Source: Cubamyces lactineus (Eukaryota > Basidiomycota > Agaricomycetes > Polyporales > Polyporaceae). From it: a stretch of 64,000 nucleotides of DNA. Shown here piece by piece: positions 42,007-52,792 of this stretch. Both the position numbers and the translations under genes were made by a program. The DNA lies in NCBI GenBank assembly GCA_022376465.1, contig JACDTU010000007.1, positions 496,001-560,000 on the forward strand. The letters run 5' to 3'. Under the pieces are notes generated by a model. That model saw only the letters and a list, made by a program, of their open reading frames with translations. It was not told the origin of the DNA and did no database searches. Numbering within the stretch: the stretch's first letter is position 1; every line of letters starts with the position of its first letter.

Positions 42007-42098
42007 TACCCCCGGCGGGACTCGAACCCGCAACCTCCAGATTAAGGACGGTGTGAGGCCCTAGAAGTCTGACGTCATAGCCATTAGACAACGGGGGC
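42007..42098 (-). tRNA. tRNA-Arg (TCT) with intron
   Basis: The minus strand reads GCCCCCG for the 5' acceptor strand, pairing with CGGGGGT (first pair G-T), and the discriminator is A. The D arm contains GTCTAATGGCTAT. The anticodon stem TCAGA/TCTGG flanks loop CTTCTAA, so the anticodon is TCT and reads AGA. An intron of about 19 bases (GGGCCTCACACCGTCCTTA) sits one base 3' of the anticodon, the normal position for nuclear tRNA introns. The T stem is GCGGG/CCCGC around TTCGAGT. Confidence 0.93.
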
Positions 42099-43340
42099 TT
42101 GAAGAGCAAGGACCCACAGAGGGCCCAGATCAGGCCTTACCCCGGCAGCATCTGGAGCCGCGCGTGTCTGACATGCCATGCCATACGGTAGGTATCCCTG
42201 CTAGTCAGGGTGTACGCTGGTGTACGTGGATTTGGGGAAATGATAACAATTAGGCATGGCTATGTATGAATTTGCTGAATATAGCCTGCTGCGTATCTTC
42301 CAGCCTGAGTCGAGCACCGGCGCGATCCGATAGGTCGCAGCCCGCGCACTTGTCAGTGACAGAACATCCGTGTTTCACAGCAAGCGGAGGGTACCAGCGT
42401 GCACGCTTACCTAGACCAATGCAGGACACCGCCGAGAACCGCCATTTGTACGGCGTTGCGAGAGTCCCGGAGACCCTGAGCGTGCAAAGCAGGTTAAGCA
42501 GAATGGCGCTGGACGAAAGCGAGCTGGATTGGGCACCCCCATACGGCAACGCAGATAGACTGTTCCAGCCCCTAACATGAGTGCATGCGCACGAACAGGT
42601 CACAGGCCCCTTGACGACCCGGTTGAATGGCGAATAACCTTATGCGCCTAGACCCCGTAAGAGGCGTCAACCACAGCGAGACAGACGAGCAGGCATTGGC
42701 CACATTGATAGAAACGATTGGGTAGATCACTTTACGGGTAGGGACTGAAATACGCGCAGGTGATGTCCAGCAGCGAGGCTCTCGAAGCTGGTAGTCGCAG
42801 CTCTGAATAGGACTGATGGAGAACATTGAACGAGCCTGCGTCTCTGCATATACAAGTGGCATTCGGTCAACAACGGACTACGGCCTCTCGCAGGCCTACA
42901 TATATCGATGTAGATAAGCTGGTGAGGCGGACGTACCAATCTAAAGAGCATCATGGCCGATACAATGCAATAGCTGCTCCAATCCTTCAGGCTTCAAGAC
43001 GCGGAGCAGGCCAAAACCTGCACAGCATGCCTGCGCATTCGGTGTTTTGCTGATGATACAAGAGCATGGTGCACGAGTTGTGTTTACATATCATTCAGAG
43101 AAAGAACAAGGGATTCGTACTCGGTTGAGACGCACGCACAGGTGATGGTGATGGTCAAAAGTCAAGATGAAGGAACGCCGGGCGCTGCCACAGCCCGGTC
43201 GCGTCCAAACTCTGTTGCCGTCTTCCACCAAATCTTCGAGTCCTCTCCCTTGCCTTCCTGCTGCTTGACCCATTGACCACAAGCACGTTCCTGACGGCGG
43301 TTTGAAGGCTTCTAACGTCCAAAACACCGGTCCTCCTCCG
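42099..43340. other. Intergenic
   Basis: About 1.24 kb between tRNA-Arg and the TBC gene. It contains the tRNA upstream region and the presumed TBC promoter. No gene or repeat recognised. Confidence 0.45.
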
Positions 43341-46175
43341 ATGTCCGAAGGAGCGCAGGATGAGTCCAAGACGCTCGCGCCTCTGGTTACTACAACGGAG
43401 CAGACTTCGTTAACGACCACAGAAGTGGACACACCAACTTCCGCTGGCCTTCCAACCGTGACGGCTCTCAAACCACCCACTGAACTTGGTACATCTACCG
43501 AAGACGGGGGCAGCCCTGAACCTCCAGCGACAGACGCAGAATCTGCCAAAAGGGAGTCGGCAACGGAGAAATCTCTAGCGGCGCCAACGGATGCACCAGC
43601 CGAGGCAGAAGCAGAGGTCAAGACTGACACAGAACCTAAGGCAAATGTAGAGCCTCTCGACGACACTACGGAGTCCGCGTCTGGACCAGAAACCAGCTCA
43701 TCCGAAGGAGGCTACCACTCGTCCAAGGAAGACCCTTCCGCGGAGGATGCCCCTTCAAAGTCACCGGAGAAGCGGGCGTCCATTCCTCCCCCACTGTCAA
43801 CGGCCAAATCTCCTTCAACCTCTCCCGTAGGCCTAGACTCGCTTCTATCTCCAACGGAGACGGAGGGCAAGTTCTCCGTTAGAGAGTCCATCGCGTCGTC
43901 AGACGTTACAGACGACGAGGCCCGGTTCTCCACCGTCTTGCTCAGCGCGCGGCAGAGCTTGAACACCAACCCCAGCCCGAAGGTGTCTCTCCCATCCAGC
44001 GACCTTGGTTCTGTGGACGAGGGTGCTGGCTCGGAAGAGAACACGCTCGTCGATGACTGGCGTAAGCACAAGAAGACCGCGTCGAACTCGACCATTCTCT
44101 CCGCGAACAATGTCCCATACCTGATGTCGAGGCTGAACGAAGGAGCGGAGAATGGGACCAGCTCTCGCCCGACAAGCCTTGGCGACAAGATACGGGAAGA
44201 GTTCTACCAGAAGCATGGCGGTAGCGATGGGAAGGAGCATGTCCCCGAAGGAGAGGCCGCTGTAGATTGGGGTGCGTCGTGCTGCTACCTCTCACGCGAC
44301 GATGGGGATGTAACAACTCTTGTACATAGATTTCTGGGGTCAGGTCATCAATGGTATTCAGAAACGACGTTGGATTCGAGGATGTTCAGTACGCTGACGC
44401 GAACGTTTAGATTACCAAGGATTCGCTGCAGAACATCCAGAACAGCTGGCCAAGGCGATCGAACGGGGCATCCCAAAGACATTACGGGGTATGGTCTGGC
44501 AGCTAATGTAGGTATGCTCGCGCGCGACGGATTCATTCTGGGCCCCGACCTAACTCCTTGCAGGTCAGCATCTAAGGATCCGGAACTCGAGACTACATAT
44601 CTCCGACTGCTGAAGGAGACAAGTCCACATGAGAAAGCGATCATGCGGGACCTTGGACGGTACTATAGTTTGCTCTTCAGAGCTTTACTGTGTACTAAGA
44701 GAATATGTCTAGGACATTTCCGCACCACGCCTTCTTTACAGACGGACACGGCATCGGACAAGAGAACCTCTTCAACGTGCTCAAGGCGTACTCCTTGTGC
44801 GATCACTTCTTTTGCTGTTTCTTCTACGCCATCTCATGTCTTGCAGGTATGATCCACAAGTCGGGTACTGTCAAGGCTTGCCGTTCATCGTCGCAATCCT
44901 CCTGCTCAATGTACGTTCCTGCTTTTGTGGCATGTCGCCATGTCTGTACTGACTGGCTATCTTGTAGATGCCGGATGAAGAGGCGTTCTGCCTCCTTGTA
45001 CGGCTGATGCACTCGTACGATGTCCGAGGACATTTCCTGCCCGAGATGCCCAAGCTGCAACTACGATTGGTGAGCCCCGTGTCATCATTTGATGCCCGCA
45101 GAAGCTGAACGTGGCGCCTTTGTTCAGTTCCAGGTGACGATGTTTCATAAAAGTACATGCGAATAGCGCTCAATCTCACGTTCCTTAGTTTGAGCGCCTG
45201 CTCGAAGAGCTCCTACCAGTCCTACATCTACACTTCGTACGCCAGGGCATCAAGGCGAGCATGTACTGCTCACAGTGGTTCCTCACGATGTTCAGCTACC
45301 GGTATGTGGCATTTTGCTTCAAAAATCGTGTAGAACGTTCAACCCTGCTCGCTAGCTTCCCCATGGACATCGTGTTCCGAATATACGACAACTGTCTAGC
45401 GAACGGCATCGAAGCCATGTTCGCTTTCAGTATGGCCTTACTGATCAAGAACGAGGAGACGCTGCTTTCCATGAAGTTCGACCAGCTCCTCTCGTTCCTC
45501 AACACCCGGGTATTCGAGGTATACCAGGTACATTCATTCGCACCGACGCTTGTGGTCCCGTCTTACCTATCGTCGTGATGTGACAGGTAGAGCCTGCTGT
45601 GGAAGGCCAGACCGATGTCAAGTACCGTGTGGACGAGTTCGTGCACGACGCGACGTCGCTCCGCATCACCCCCTTCATGCTCGACAGCTATGCACACGAG
45701 TACGAGGAGCTCGTTCGCGCTCGGGATGCGCACAAGATTGAGGTGGACAGCCTGAGAAGCGCGAACAGGCAGCTCGCTGCTCAAGTGTACGTTCTCCACG
45801 TAGTAGGCGAAGGTGATCTGCGGCTAAAAGATGCACAGGAAAACACTCGAGGAGAATATGGCCCAGCTGAACAAGGAGCACTGCGAGGTCCTGGTGAGTA
45901 TGATCGAAACAGCTGTCGGGAGGCGCACTAACCAAATCATCGGTATAGAACGAACTCGTAAGGGCAAGGCTAAGGCACGAAGAGCTCGAATCGGAGCTTG
46001 TGCGATATAAACTCTTGTAAGTTCTGCCTTACTGGCACGTCCCATTCCGATCACTCTGGTGTACTCAACCTCATATAGGTACGCCGAGGCCATGCATCAG
46101 AGCGAAGATGCCATGTCGTCACACCGCATATCCCTTGTAGCCAGCAAGCGCGGCAGCAGCAGTACAAACGGCTAA
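43341..46175 (+). CDS. TBC-domain Rab GTPase-activating protein, Gyp5-like
   Basis: Accelerates GTP hydrolysis by Rab GTPases; Gyp5 in yeast acts on Ypt1/Sec4 in ER-Golgi and polarised exocytic traffic. About a dozen exons. The start MSEGAQDESKTLAPLV leads a 300-residue disordered, Ser/Thr/Glu-rich region ending LGDKIREEFYQKHGG. The TBC domain opens DWDFWGQVINDYQGFAAEHP and IERGIPKTLRGMVWQLM. It has both catalytic fingers: arginine in IMRDLGRTFPHH (IxxDxxR) and glutamine in VGYCQGLPFIVA (YxQ). It continues GIKASMYCSQWFLTMFSYRF and DNCLANGIEAMFAFSMALL. The C-terminus is a coiled coil (YEELVRARDAHKIEVDSLRS, ARLRHEELESELVRYKLLYA) ending SKRGSSSTNG. The family order is disordered N-terminus, TBC domain, coiled coil. 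An active GAP is expected. Confidence 0.9.
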
Positions 46176-46571
46176 CCCCCCTTCCTTGGTTTTGGCTGGC
46201 TGGATTGTGGAGGATTGAGATCGGAACATACCACGCACCCCTTTGCATACGTTCAAGTTGTCGAAGTTGTCGCTGTTGTACTGGATTCTAGCATTGCACG
46301 CATGTACGTCGAGTATACATCCTGAGCGCATAGAGTATCTATAATCCGGAATCCGGAAGGAGATGAGAGAAGAAAAAGGAAGGAAAAGAGGCAAAAAGTA
46401 ATAACGCGACGAATGGTATGGTGTAGCATCCGGTCGCCCTACTGGGTCACAACTACACGCGACCGCGATTGCCACTGGATGAAGAGCCACTCGTGGTGCT
46501 TGCGACATATAAGATATGGATATTGTACAGACTTGGGTGAACACAGGGAATTCGCTACAGCAGTTCGCAGT
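46176..46571. other. Convergent 3' flanks, TBC gene and aminotransferase
   Basis: 396 bases between converging genes, presumably both 3' UTRs. Nothing else recognised. Confidence 0.5.
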
Positions 46572-48061
46572 CTAATCTTCGCAACGTACAGACCATCCTT
46601 CCCATTCAAAGCGTCCATCTTGAATGTCTGTCAGACGCTCGTAGAGAGCTTGACCCACAGGACCGCGTCCTCCTTCAAAGGTGGGTAGAGTAATGTCTTT
46701 TCCCTCATACCCAATGTTCCTGATAGGCTGCACGACCACGGCAGTTCCAACGGAGAACATTTCAAGGAGGCGTCCCTCGGCCAACCACGCCTGCAACTCT
46801 TGCATAGTCACGGTACGCTCTGACGGGTGTATGAGCATCGAGGGCGCGAGACCAGGCAGCGTCATGCGCGCAGGGTGCGCAGCAGCGAGAGCTAGAATGC
46901 TGTCCCGCGTAATGCCCGGGAGGATGGTCCCATCTAGCGGGGGCGTAAGCAGATCGACACCTACGTCCGAAACGTCAGCATGGGCGCATCTGTCATCGGT
47001 GAAACACAGCCGCAAGCCTCACCACCATCGTCGCGCCTGAGTACGATGAAGATGTTCATGACGCCTGCCTCGGTGATCTTATCCCCGAGAAGCCACAAGG
47101 TTTGGTCGTAACCCTTGTCAAGGGCAGCCTGTACGGGGTCGATCGTGGGCCCGTAGTTGCAGGCAACCTTGTATGCGCCCGTGCCTCCCGGCCAGGCGCG
47201 CACGGTGTCTCGCATGGCGAGGAGCGAGAGGGCCTGCGAGCCACCCTTGAAGTACGGCCCCGTCGGCGCACACATTACCCACAAAAGCGCGGTGTGGGAG
47301 GTGACAAGGCCGATGGCTGTACACCAGGACGATCAGCACTATTCCTGAGGTATATAGATAATTCCTTACATGCCCGTGTACCAACTATCATAGGGCGGAT
47401 ATACAAGCTGTGGCCTTTGCCGGCGGGGATCCATCGCTTCTCGACCACCGCAAGCGCTTTGATGAGCTTCAGCAACTCGTCGGGGTTGAAGGTCTACAAC
47501 AGCAGCGAATGAACACAAGACAATGCCGTCGCATACATCTAAACCCACTGGAAGGGACATGCGGGCGGCGGATCGCGCAAGTCTGGCCACATTCATCTCG
47601 GGACGAAAGAGCCGCGGCTCTCCGTCAGGTCCCACATATGCCTATCGTAGGGTTTGTTCATATGGTCAATGCCGCATAGATTGAATCACACACACCTTCA
47701 TTCCTTCAAATGCACTAGTGCCATACTGGAAGCATGAACTGTTCGGCTCGAGGGTCAAGGGGCCGTAAGGCTTGATTTCGGGAGCCGACCATCCTTTGGC
47801 CGGGTCGTGTGAGGCGAACAGCATATGGTCCGTCATGGACTAGACATTGCGGTAATCAACGACCGCGACGCAATTGCTTGAGTTGTGAATATGTACCTGC
47901 CCGAAACGTAGCTCATGAGGAGGTGGAACCGGCTTCAACTCATTCGCTCGAATGGTGATGAGTCGCGAAGCCTGGAGCAACGGTCACAGTGAGTCCCTTG
48001 CGACATCGTATAGACGGGTAAGACGAACCTCAAGTCCAGCTCGCTCGGATTGCGTAGGCAT
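46572..48061 (-). CDS. Branched-chain amino acid aminotransferase
   Basis: PLP enzyme interconverting Leu, Ile and Val with their 2-oxo acids, the last step of synthesis and first of degradation. About seven exons. MPTQSERAGLEASRLITIRA has no mitochondrial presequence, which suggests a cytosolic form like yeast Bat2. Family blocks in order: VPPPHELRFGQSMTDHMLFA, SSCFQYGTSAFEGMKVC, the RPEMNVARLARSAARMSLP region, and FNPDELLKLIKALAVVEKRW. The PLP-lysine segment is WPGGTGAYKVACNYGPTIDP, then LLGDKITEAGVMNIFIVLR, PLDGTILPGITRDSILALA and FSVGTAVVVQPIRNIGYEGK. It ends GWSVRCED. The usual family loop KLGGNYGP reads KVACNYGP here. No break seen. Confidence 0.92.
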
Positions 48062-49076
48062 GATGGATGGGGGATTGGGGAATGAGAGCTGCTACCAGGG
48101 CTTGGCTCAAGTAGCTGACTCGAACAGAAGGTTGACAGGCTGTCCCTTGAAATATGCCGCCCATGTCATTCACAACTCCAACAAACTGAAGACAAGGGCG
48201 AGTCATGTGTGAGAGCTGCGCGGCTCTTTGCTAGTGACTCACATCCTACAATCGGTTGAATTGGTGGGATGGACGCCTGCACCCGTGCTGACTAAGTGCC
48301 GTTGACCCTCGTAGTACGTACGCTTCCTCATAGCTCTGAGACAGACATGTGATACGCTCTTTTACGACATGTTCCGACGCCCGTAGGACATCGCCTTCAA
48401 GCATATGGCCGGTCCACAAGTTTGACTTGAAGTCACTGTTGGTCCGACGTCGCGAGACGTCGGAAGTGGACTGATGGAGGTTCTTCTAAGTTGTGTACCG
48501 TGACTGATGGGACTCAGGTCACAAAACGAGAGCACACCTACAACTTCCAAGACTTACGGAAACAACAGCCTCCGCGGCACTTTCAACGAACGCAAAGGGG
48601 CATGCCAGTTGGGATCCAAGACCTTAGGCTAGTGCAGATCATAGCCATATAAGTTACTACAACTCCCTCGGGCATGCATCTAGATCTCTTGCCTTCTTGA
48701 TTCGGATGTCAACAGCCACTCGACATGTAAGAGTAGCCCTCATCAGAGCATACAACGATCGTCTCCGGAATGGATCAGCGTGCAAGATATATGCATGCCA
48801 TGTTGCGAGTCTCGGATTCCACTGGGGTCGACGGTGTTGTTGCAAGCAAGAAGTCGTTCGCCAGGCGACTGAGTGCCACTGTTGGGCGCCTACTCAATAC
48901 ATCCATCGGATGCGCCGGGCCGGGGCACCGTTCTGACGTTGCGGAGACTTCGTCCCCTTGGTTTGGAGCCCGGAGACTGAGGCTGCTCGAGTTACACCAC
49001 CATCGTCTCGCTTAGCTGCTCCTGCGCATACCTTATGTCTTGGTCTTGATACTGTAGCAGGAACAGCTGCCCATAC
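48062..49076. other. Divergent promoter region, aminotransferase / ABC1-like gene
   Basis: About 1.0 kb between divergent starts. Short frames only. No TATA box stands out near either start. Confidence 0.45.
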
Positions 49077-51508
49077 ATGTTCTCCCTTCCACGGTGCAGT
49101 GCACTACGTTGGCGACCGTTGACTTTGTCTGGAGGGCTTCGTACGGCACCCATCTCTCGATGCACAAGATCACAAGTTCCCAGACTTTCTCACCCGTTCA
49201 CTCAAACAAGTCGGCCACAAGTAATCCAGCAGCCTAAGGTACCGGCATGGATCTTCATTCCTGGAGCTTTGTTGGTTTTGGGCGGTGCAGGCGTTCTAGC
49301 GTACAACTATAACCAACCATTCCGACACACTACCCTTGCAGTGGTTCGGTGTTCGAGGGTAGCTGGTGAGTAGGTTGAGCAAATCCTTCGAGAGGCTCAT
49401 GCATATATTTATGTATAGAGGCCGCAATACTTGGTGCAATTGACTACAAGCTCACCTTTGCGAAAACCTACAACTCGGAGGAGGAAAAGGCAGAGGCATA
49501 TTCTGCATGTCATACACGAAGCGCTCGCAGAGTGCTCAAAGCTCTATTAGCCAATGGAGGTAAGTACAGGAAGCGCAATGGCCATGTGCGTCGCGAATAA
49601 TAACATATGACAGGCATTTTCATCAAGCTTGGCCAGCACATGGCTTCGGTGTGAGTAACACAAATGGCGGCCTCAGGCTGGTGTATCCCAATGACCACAA
49701 AGTGCAGTCTTGCCGCGCGAATGGACGAGCACTATGCGACCGCTGCAAGACCAGTGCGAACCCACAGCATATGAAGACATCGAGAAGATGTTCATCTCGG
49801 ATATGGGAACCTCGATCGCCGATTACTTCGAAGAATTTGATCCGAAGCCCATTGGCGTGGCTAGTCTAGCACAAGTCCATGTCGGTCGCCTCAAAGGATC
49901 TGGGGAGCGTGTTGCGGTCAAGCTTCAGCACCCTCATTTACAAGAATTCTGTGAGATCGACATGGAAATGGTCGAAGTCTCCCTTGGTAGGCCCTTGCTT
50001 TCGGCGAACCTGTGCCCGCCAGCTTAACTCTTGGTTCAGGCTGGATCAAACACTGGTTCCCCGAGTTCGAGTTCACCTGGCTGGGAGAAGAGATGCGCGA
50101 AAATCTGCCAAAGGAGATGAATTTCGTGCACGAGAAGCGTAATGCGGAGCGTGCTATAGCTGATTTCGACAACATCCGCACTTCCTTGTACATCCGTGAG
50201 TTATTACCGGCTATATGCGCCTAATCCTACCTTACTGACCCCTTATCAGCACAGGTGAAGGAAGCAAGGAAACGTATCCTGGTAATGGAATACATCCAGG
50301 GAGGTCGTGTAGATGACCTCGTGTACCTCTCGGACCACAACATAGACCGCAATAAGGTCTCCCTAGAGCTCGCACGGATTTTCTGTCAGATGGTGCACAT
50401 CAATGGGTGGTTCCATGCTGTAGGTACCCCGGAACGATGGTTGTGTGTGCCGTCTGATTGCATTGTTACAGGACCCTCATCCCGGTAACCTCCTCATCCG
50501 TCCAGCCCATCCGGGATCTAAGTCCCCATACAACTTCGAGATTGTCCTCCTAGACCATGGTTTGTACTTCGATCTGGATACTGCATTACGAATCAATTAC
50601 AGCAAGTGGTGGCTCGCGCTCATCGCACCTGCCACGCCCGAGACACTGGCCGACAGGAAGAAGTACGCGAAGCTGGTTGGAAACATTGACGAGGATCTTG
50701 TGCGTACACGAACCCAACGCCGCCGCTCCTACGTACTGACAGGTGAAACCCATGTAGTACCCTGTGTTCGAAGCCGCCATCACTGGTCGTGCCGCGCTAG
50801 AGGGATCTTGGGAGGACATTGACAGAGAGTCTGCCCCGCCCACGATTCCTCGTGCCAGGAGCATGATCGACCTCTCGGCGCAGACCGAAGAGGAGATGGA
50901 GGCTATACGGAATGCGGTTGTCCAGAAAGAGGGTCTGCTACTTTCTGTGTTCGACGTGCTGAGGAGAGTGCCGAGGAGAGTATTGATGGTCCTGAAGCTC
51001 AACGACTTGACAAGGTGTGTCCGCCCGTCTTTGCTGCGCCAGCGGCTGGGTTTTGATGCATTCGGATTGCAGGAGTCTCGATCGTGCACTCATGACCACG
51101 CATTCCACTGTGAGTATGATTACAGATGCACGGGCGCAGCTCTCCTGACGGACTTCCTAGATCCGGATCTTTTTGATCACTGCCAAGTACTGCACGTTTG
51201 CGGTATGGCTAGATGAAAGCCAGCGGCTCGTCTCCGAGATGCGGAGCAAAGGTCTCTCTGGCATGTCGCTTGGTCTGCTCTGGGATTACTTCTGGGTGTG
51301 GTGGTACGTGCATGTGATGTTGCGTGTCGCCTGCTCGTCCTCACCCGTTCCCTCTAGGCGTTACGAAAAGATGTATCGCTCGCTGGAGCTTGCAGAATGG
51401 TGGATGGACACGGGTGCTCGCCTCGTCACAGCGAAAGCATGGATCCGCGGCCTGTTCACCGTTGGCGGGTTGCAGGGCGCACACCGAGCGGCAGCAGGTT
51501 TGGCATAG
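49077..51508 (+). CDS. ABC1/ADCK (UbiB-family) atypical kinase-like protein, mitochondrial
   Basis: Member of the UbiB/COQ8/ADCK family, closest by architecture to Mcp2/ADCK1-type proteins linked to mitochondrial lipid and coenzyme Q homeostasis. About ten exons. The start MFSLPRCSALRWRPLTLSGG is a basic presequence, followed by one membrane helix (VPAWIFIPGALLVLGGAGVL) that would anchor it in the inner membrane. The family KxGQ-type motif is GIFIKLGQHMASV. The Ala-rich loop is KPIGVASLAQVHVGRLKGSG with the lysine in ERVAVKLQHP. Then come LVMEYIQGGRVDDLVYL, the catalytic DPHPGNLLI, and metal-binding IVLLDHGLYFDLD. The C-terminal extension is longer than in COQ8 and ends GLQGAHRAAAGLA. All signature residues are present. 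Whether it phosphorylates anything is unsettled for the family. Confidence 0.9.
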
Positions 51509-51692
51509 CACTGATAGACGAGAACCACACATCCGGACATGACTGCGAGTACGTTACAATACAGTATAGCCTATTAAACATACAGTCGTGTATCGTACAA
51601 GGGGACAGCAAGCTCGAGAGCGAGACGGAGGTGCTCAAGACGACGATAGGGTATATACATAAATCGGTGCGGATTGAATAAACTCAGAATAT

Positions 51693-52441
51693 CTACTTGC
51701 CTACTTTGGCGAAGAATCTGTCAATCACTTCGCTGCTCTTCTTCAACGCCTCCCACTGTGCGTACGATTAGGTCGAGAATCATGTGTCGATCAGGCGTGC
51801 GAGGAGTACCAACCTGTTCTTTGTTAAGCGAGATGCCCTTTTTGCCTGGCTTCAGGTCGTTGTCGTCTCCATAGAACTCCCTGATGTCCAAGAAGGTAGC
51901 CCCTGTAGGTAATCCGACATTCAGCCGAACCTAAGGCTCTGCGGGCCGTTATTCACTCACCCTTGAATTGGCGGACGGTCGCGCGACGTTTCTTTCCCAA
52001 GTCCACATATTTCTCGCCCGACTCGTTCACGCCGACCTTTACATCGTCCGTACTGTCTTCCTGTCTCTCAGTAGCAGGGCCATATCTTGGCTTTTTAACG
52101 GACTGCCGGCCGGATACGATCGTGTAAGTTCTATGAGGGAGGCTGAGTGCTCGCGGAATCGTACCGCCGGCTTCGTTGCTTTTGACTTCTTGGAAGCGAT
52201 GGGTGCATCCTCTTCGCTCTCCTCATCTTCAGACCTTGCAGTTTTCTGGAGGGAAAGGGCATTTCATTGAGTGAATGCCATGCCATTGCAATTCCACCGA
52301 CACGAGGTATACCTTGGCTTTCTTCGCACCTCGACGTGCTGTCTGGATCGGTCTCTCCGGTGATTCGCTTCCTGACGCGGAGACTTGTTCGTTGTAGTCT
52401 TCTTCGTCGCTGGGGAGAGCTACTGCTTTACGCTTTCCCAT
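51693..52441 (-). CDS. SUB1: PC4/Sub1 transcriptional coactivator
   Basis: Single-stranded-DNA-binding coactivator of RNA polymerase II. The start MGKRKAVALPSDEEDYNEQV opens a Ser/acid-rich and Lys-rich N-terminal region (GAKKAKKTARSEDEESEEDA). Introns follow KKAK, KATKPA and the RQFK/GATF region. The C-terminal PC4 domain is complete: EKYVDLGKKRRATVRQFKGA, then TFLDIREFYGDDNDLKPGKK with GISLNKEQWEALKKSSEVID, ending RFFAKVGK. The spliced length is about 165 residues, normal for fungal Sub1 with its acidic N-terminal tail. It starts 351 bases from the divergent Tom1 gene. Confidence 0.95.
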
Positions 52442-52792
52442 GATTAGTTTTACCGGTCGGTCGCACAGTAATGGAGGGCAGAAACGCGTTTGGCGTGGGG
52501 GCGGAAATAACGCGACGAGACGCGCCTGGGACGCGTCGGGATGCAATAACAAGCGCTCTCAAGGGCTGCTAATCGTGGGAGGATGAAGCGACTATCAGAT
52601 TTGTATGCGTGAGAACGTCGTCATTATTTGGCAGCGTGCACCAGCGCCCTCCGCGTAAGCGACTCTCGACCTCCCGCCACTACTCTCGCTACAGTCCCCG
52701 TCCCCCCACTCATCTTCGACGTTGTCTCAGAGCTTTAACGAGGAGCAGAGCAGCGAAACACAACCACATCCTCGACATCCTCGTGGTGGACG
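52442..52792. promoter_or_regulatory. Divergent promoter, PC4/Sub1 and Tom1-type ligase
   Basis: 351 bases between the two ATGs contain both promoters. The Tom1 side is C/T-rich (about 52620-52730), as expected just before a fungal start. No TATA box identified. Confidence 0.55.
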
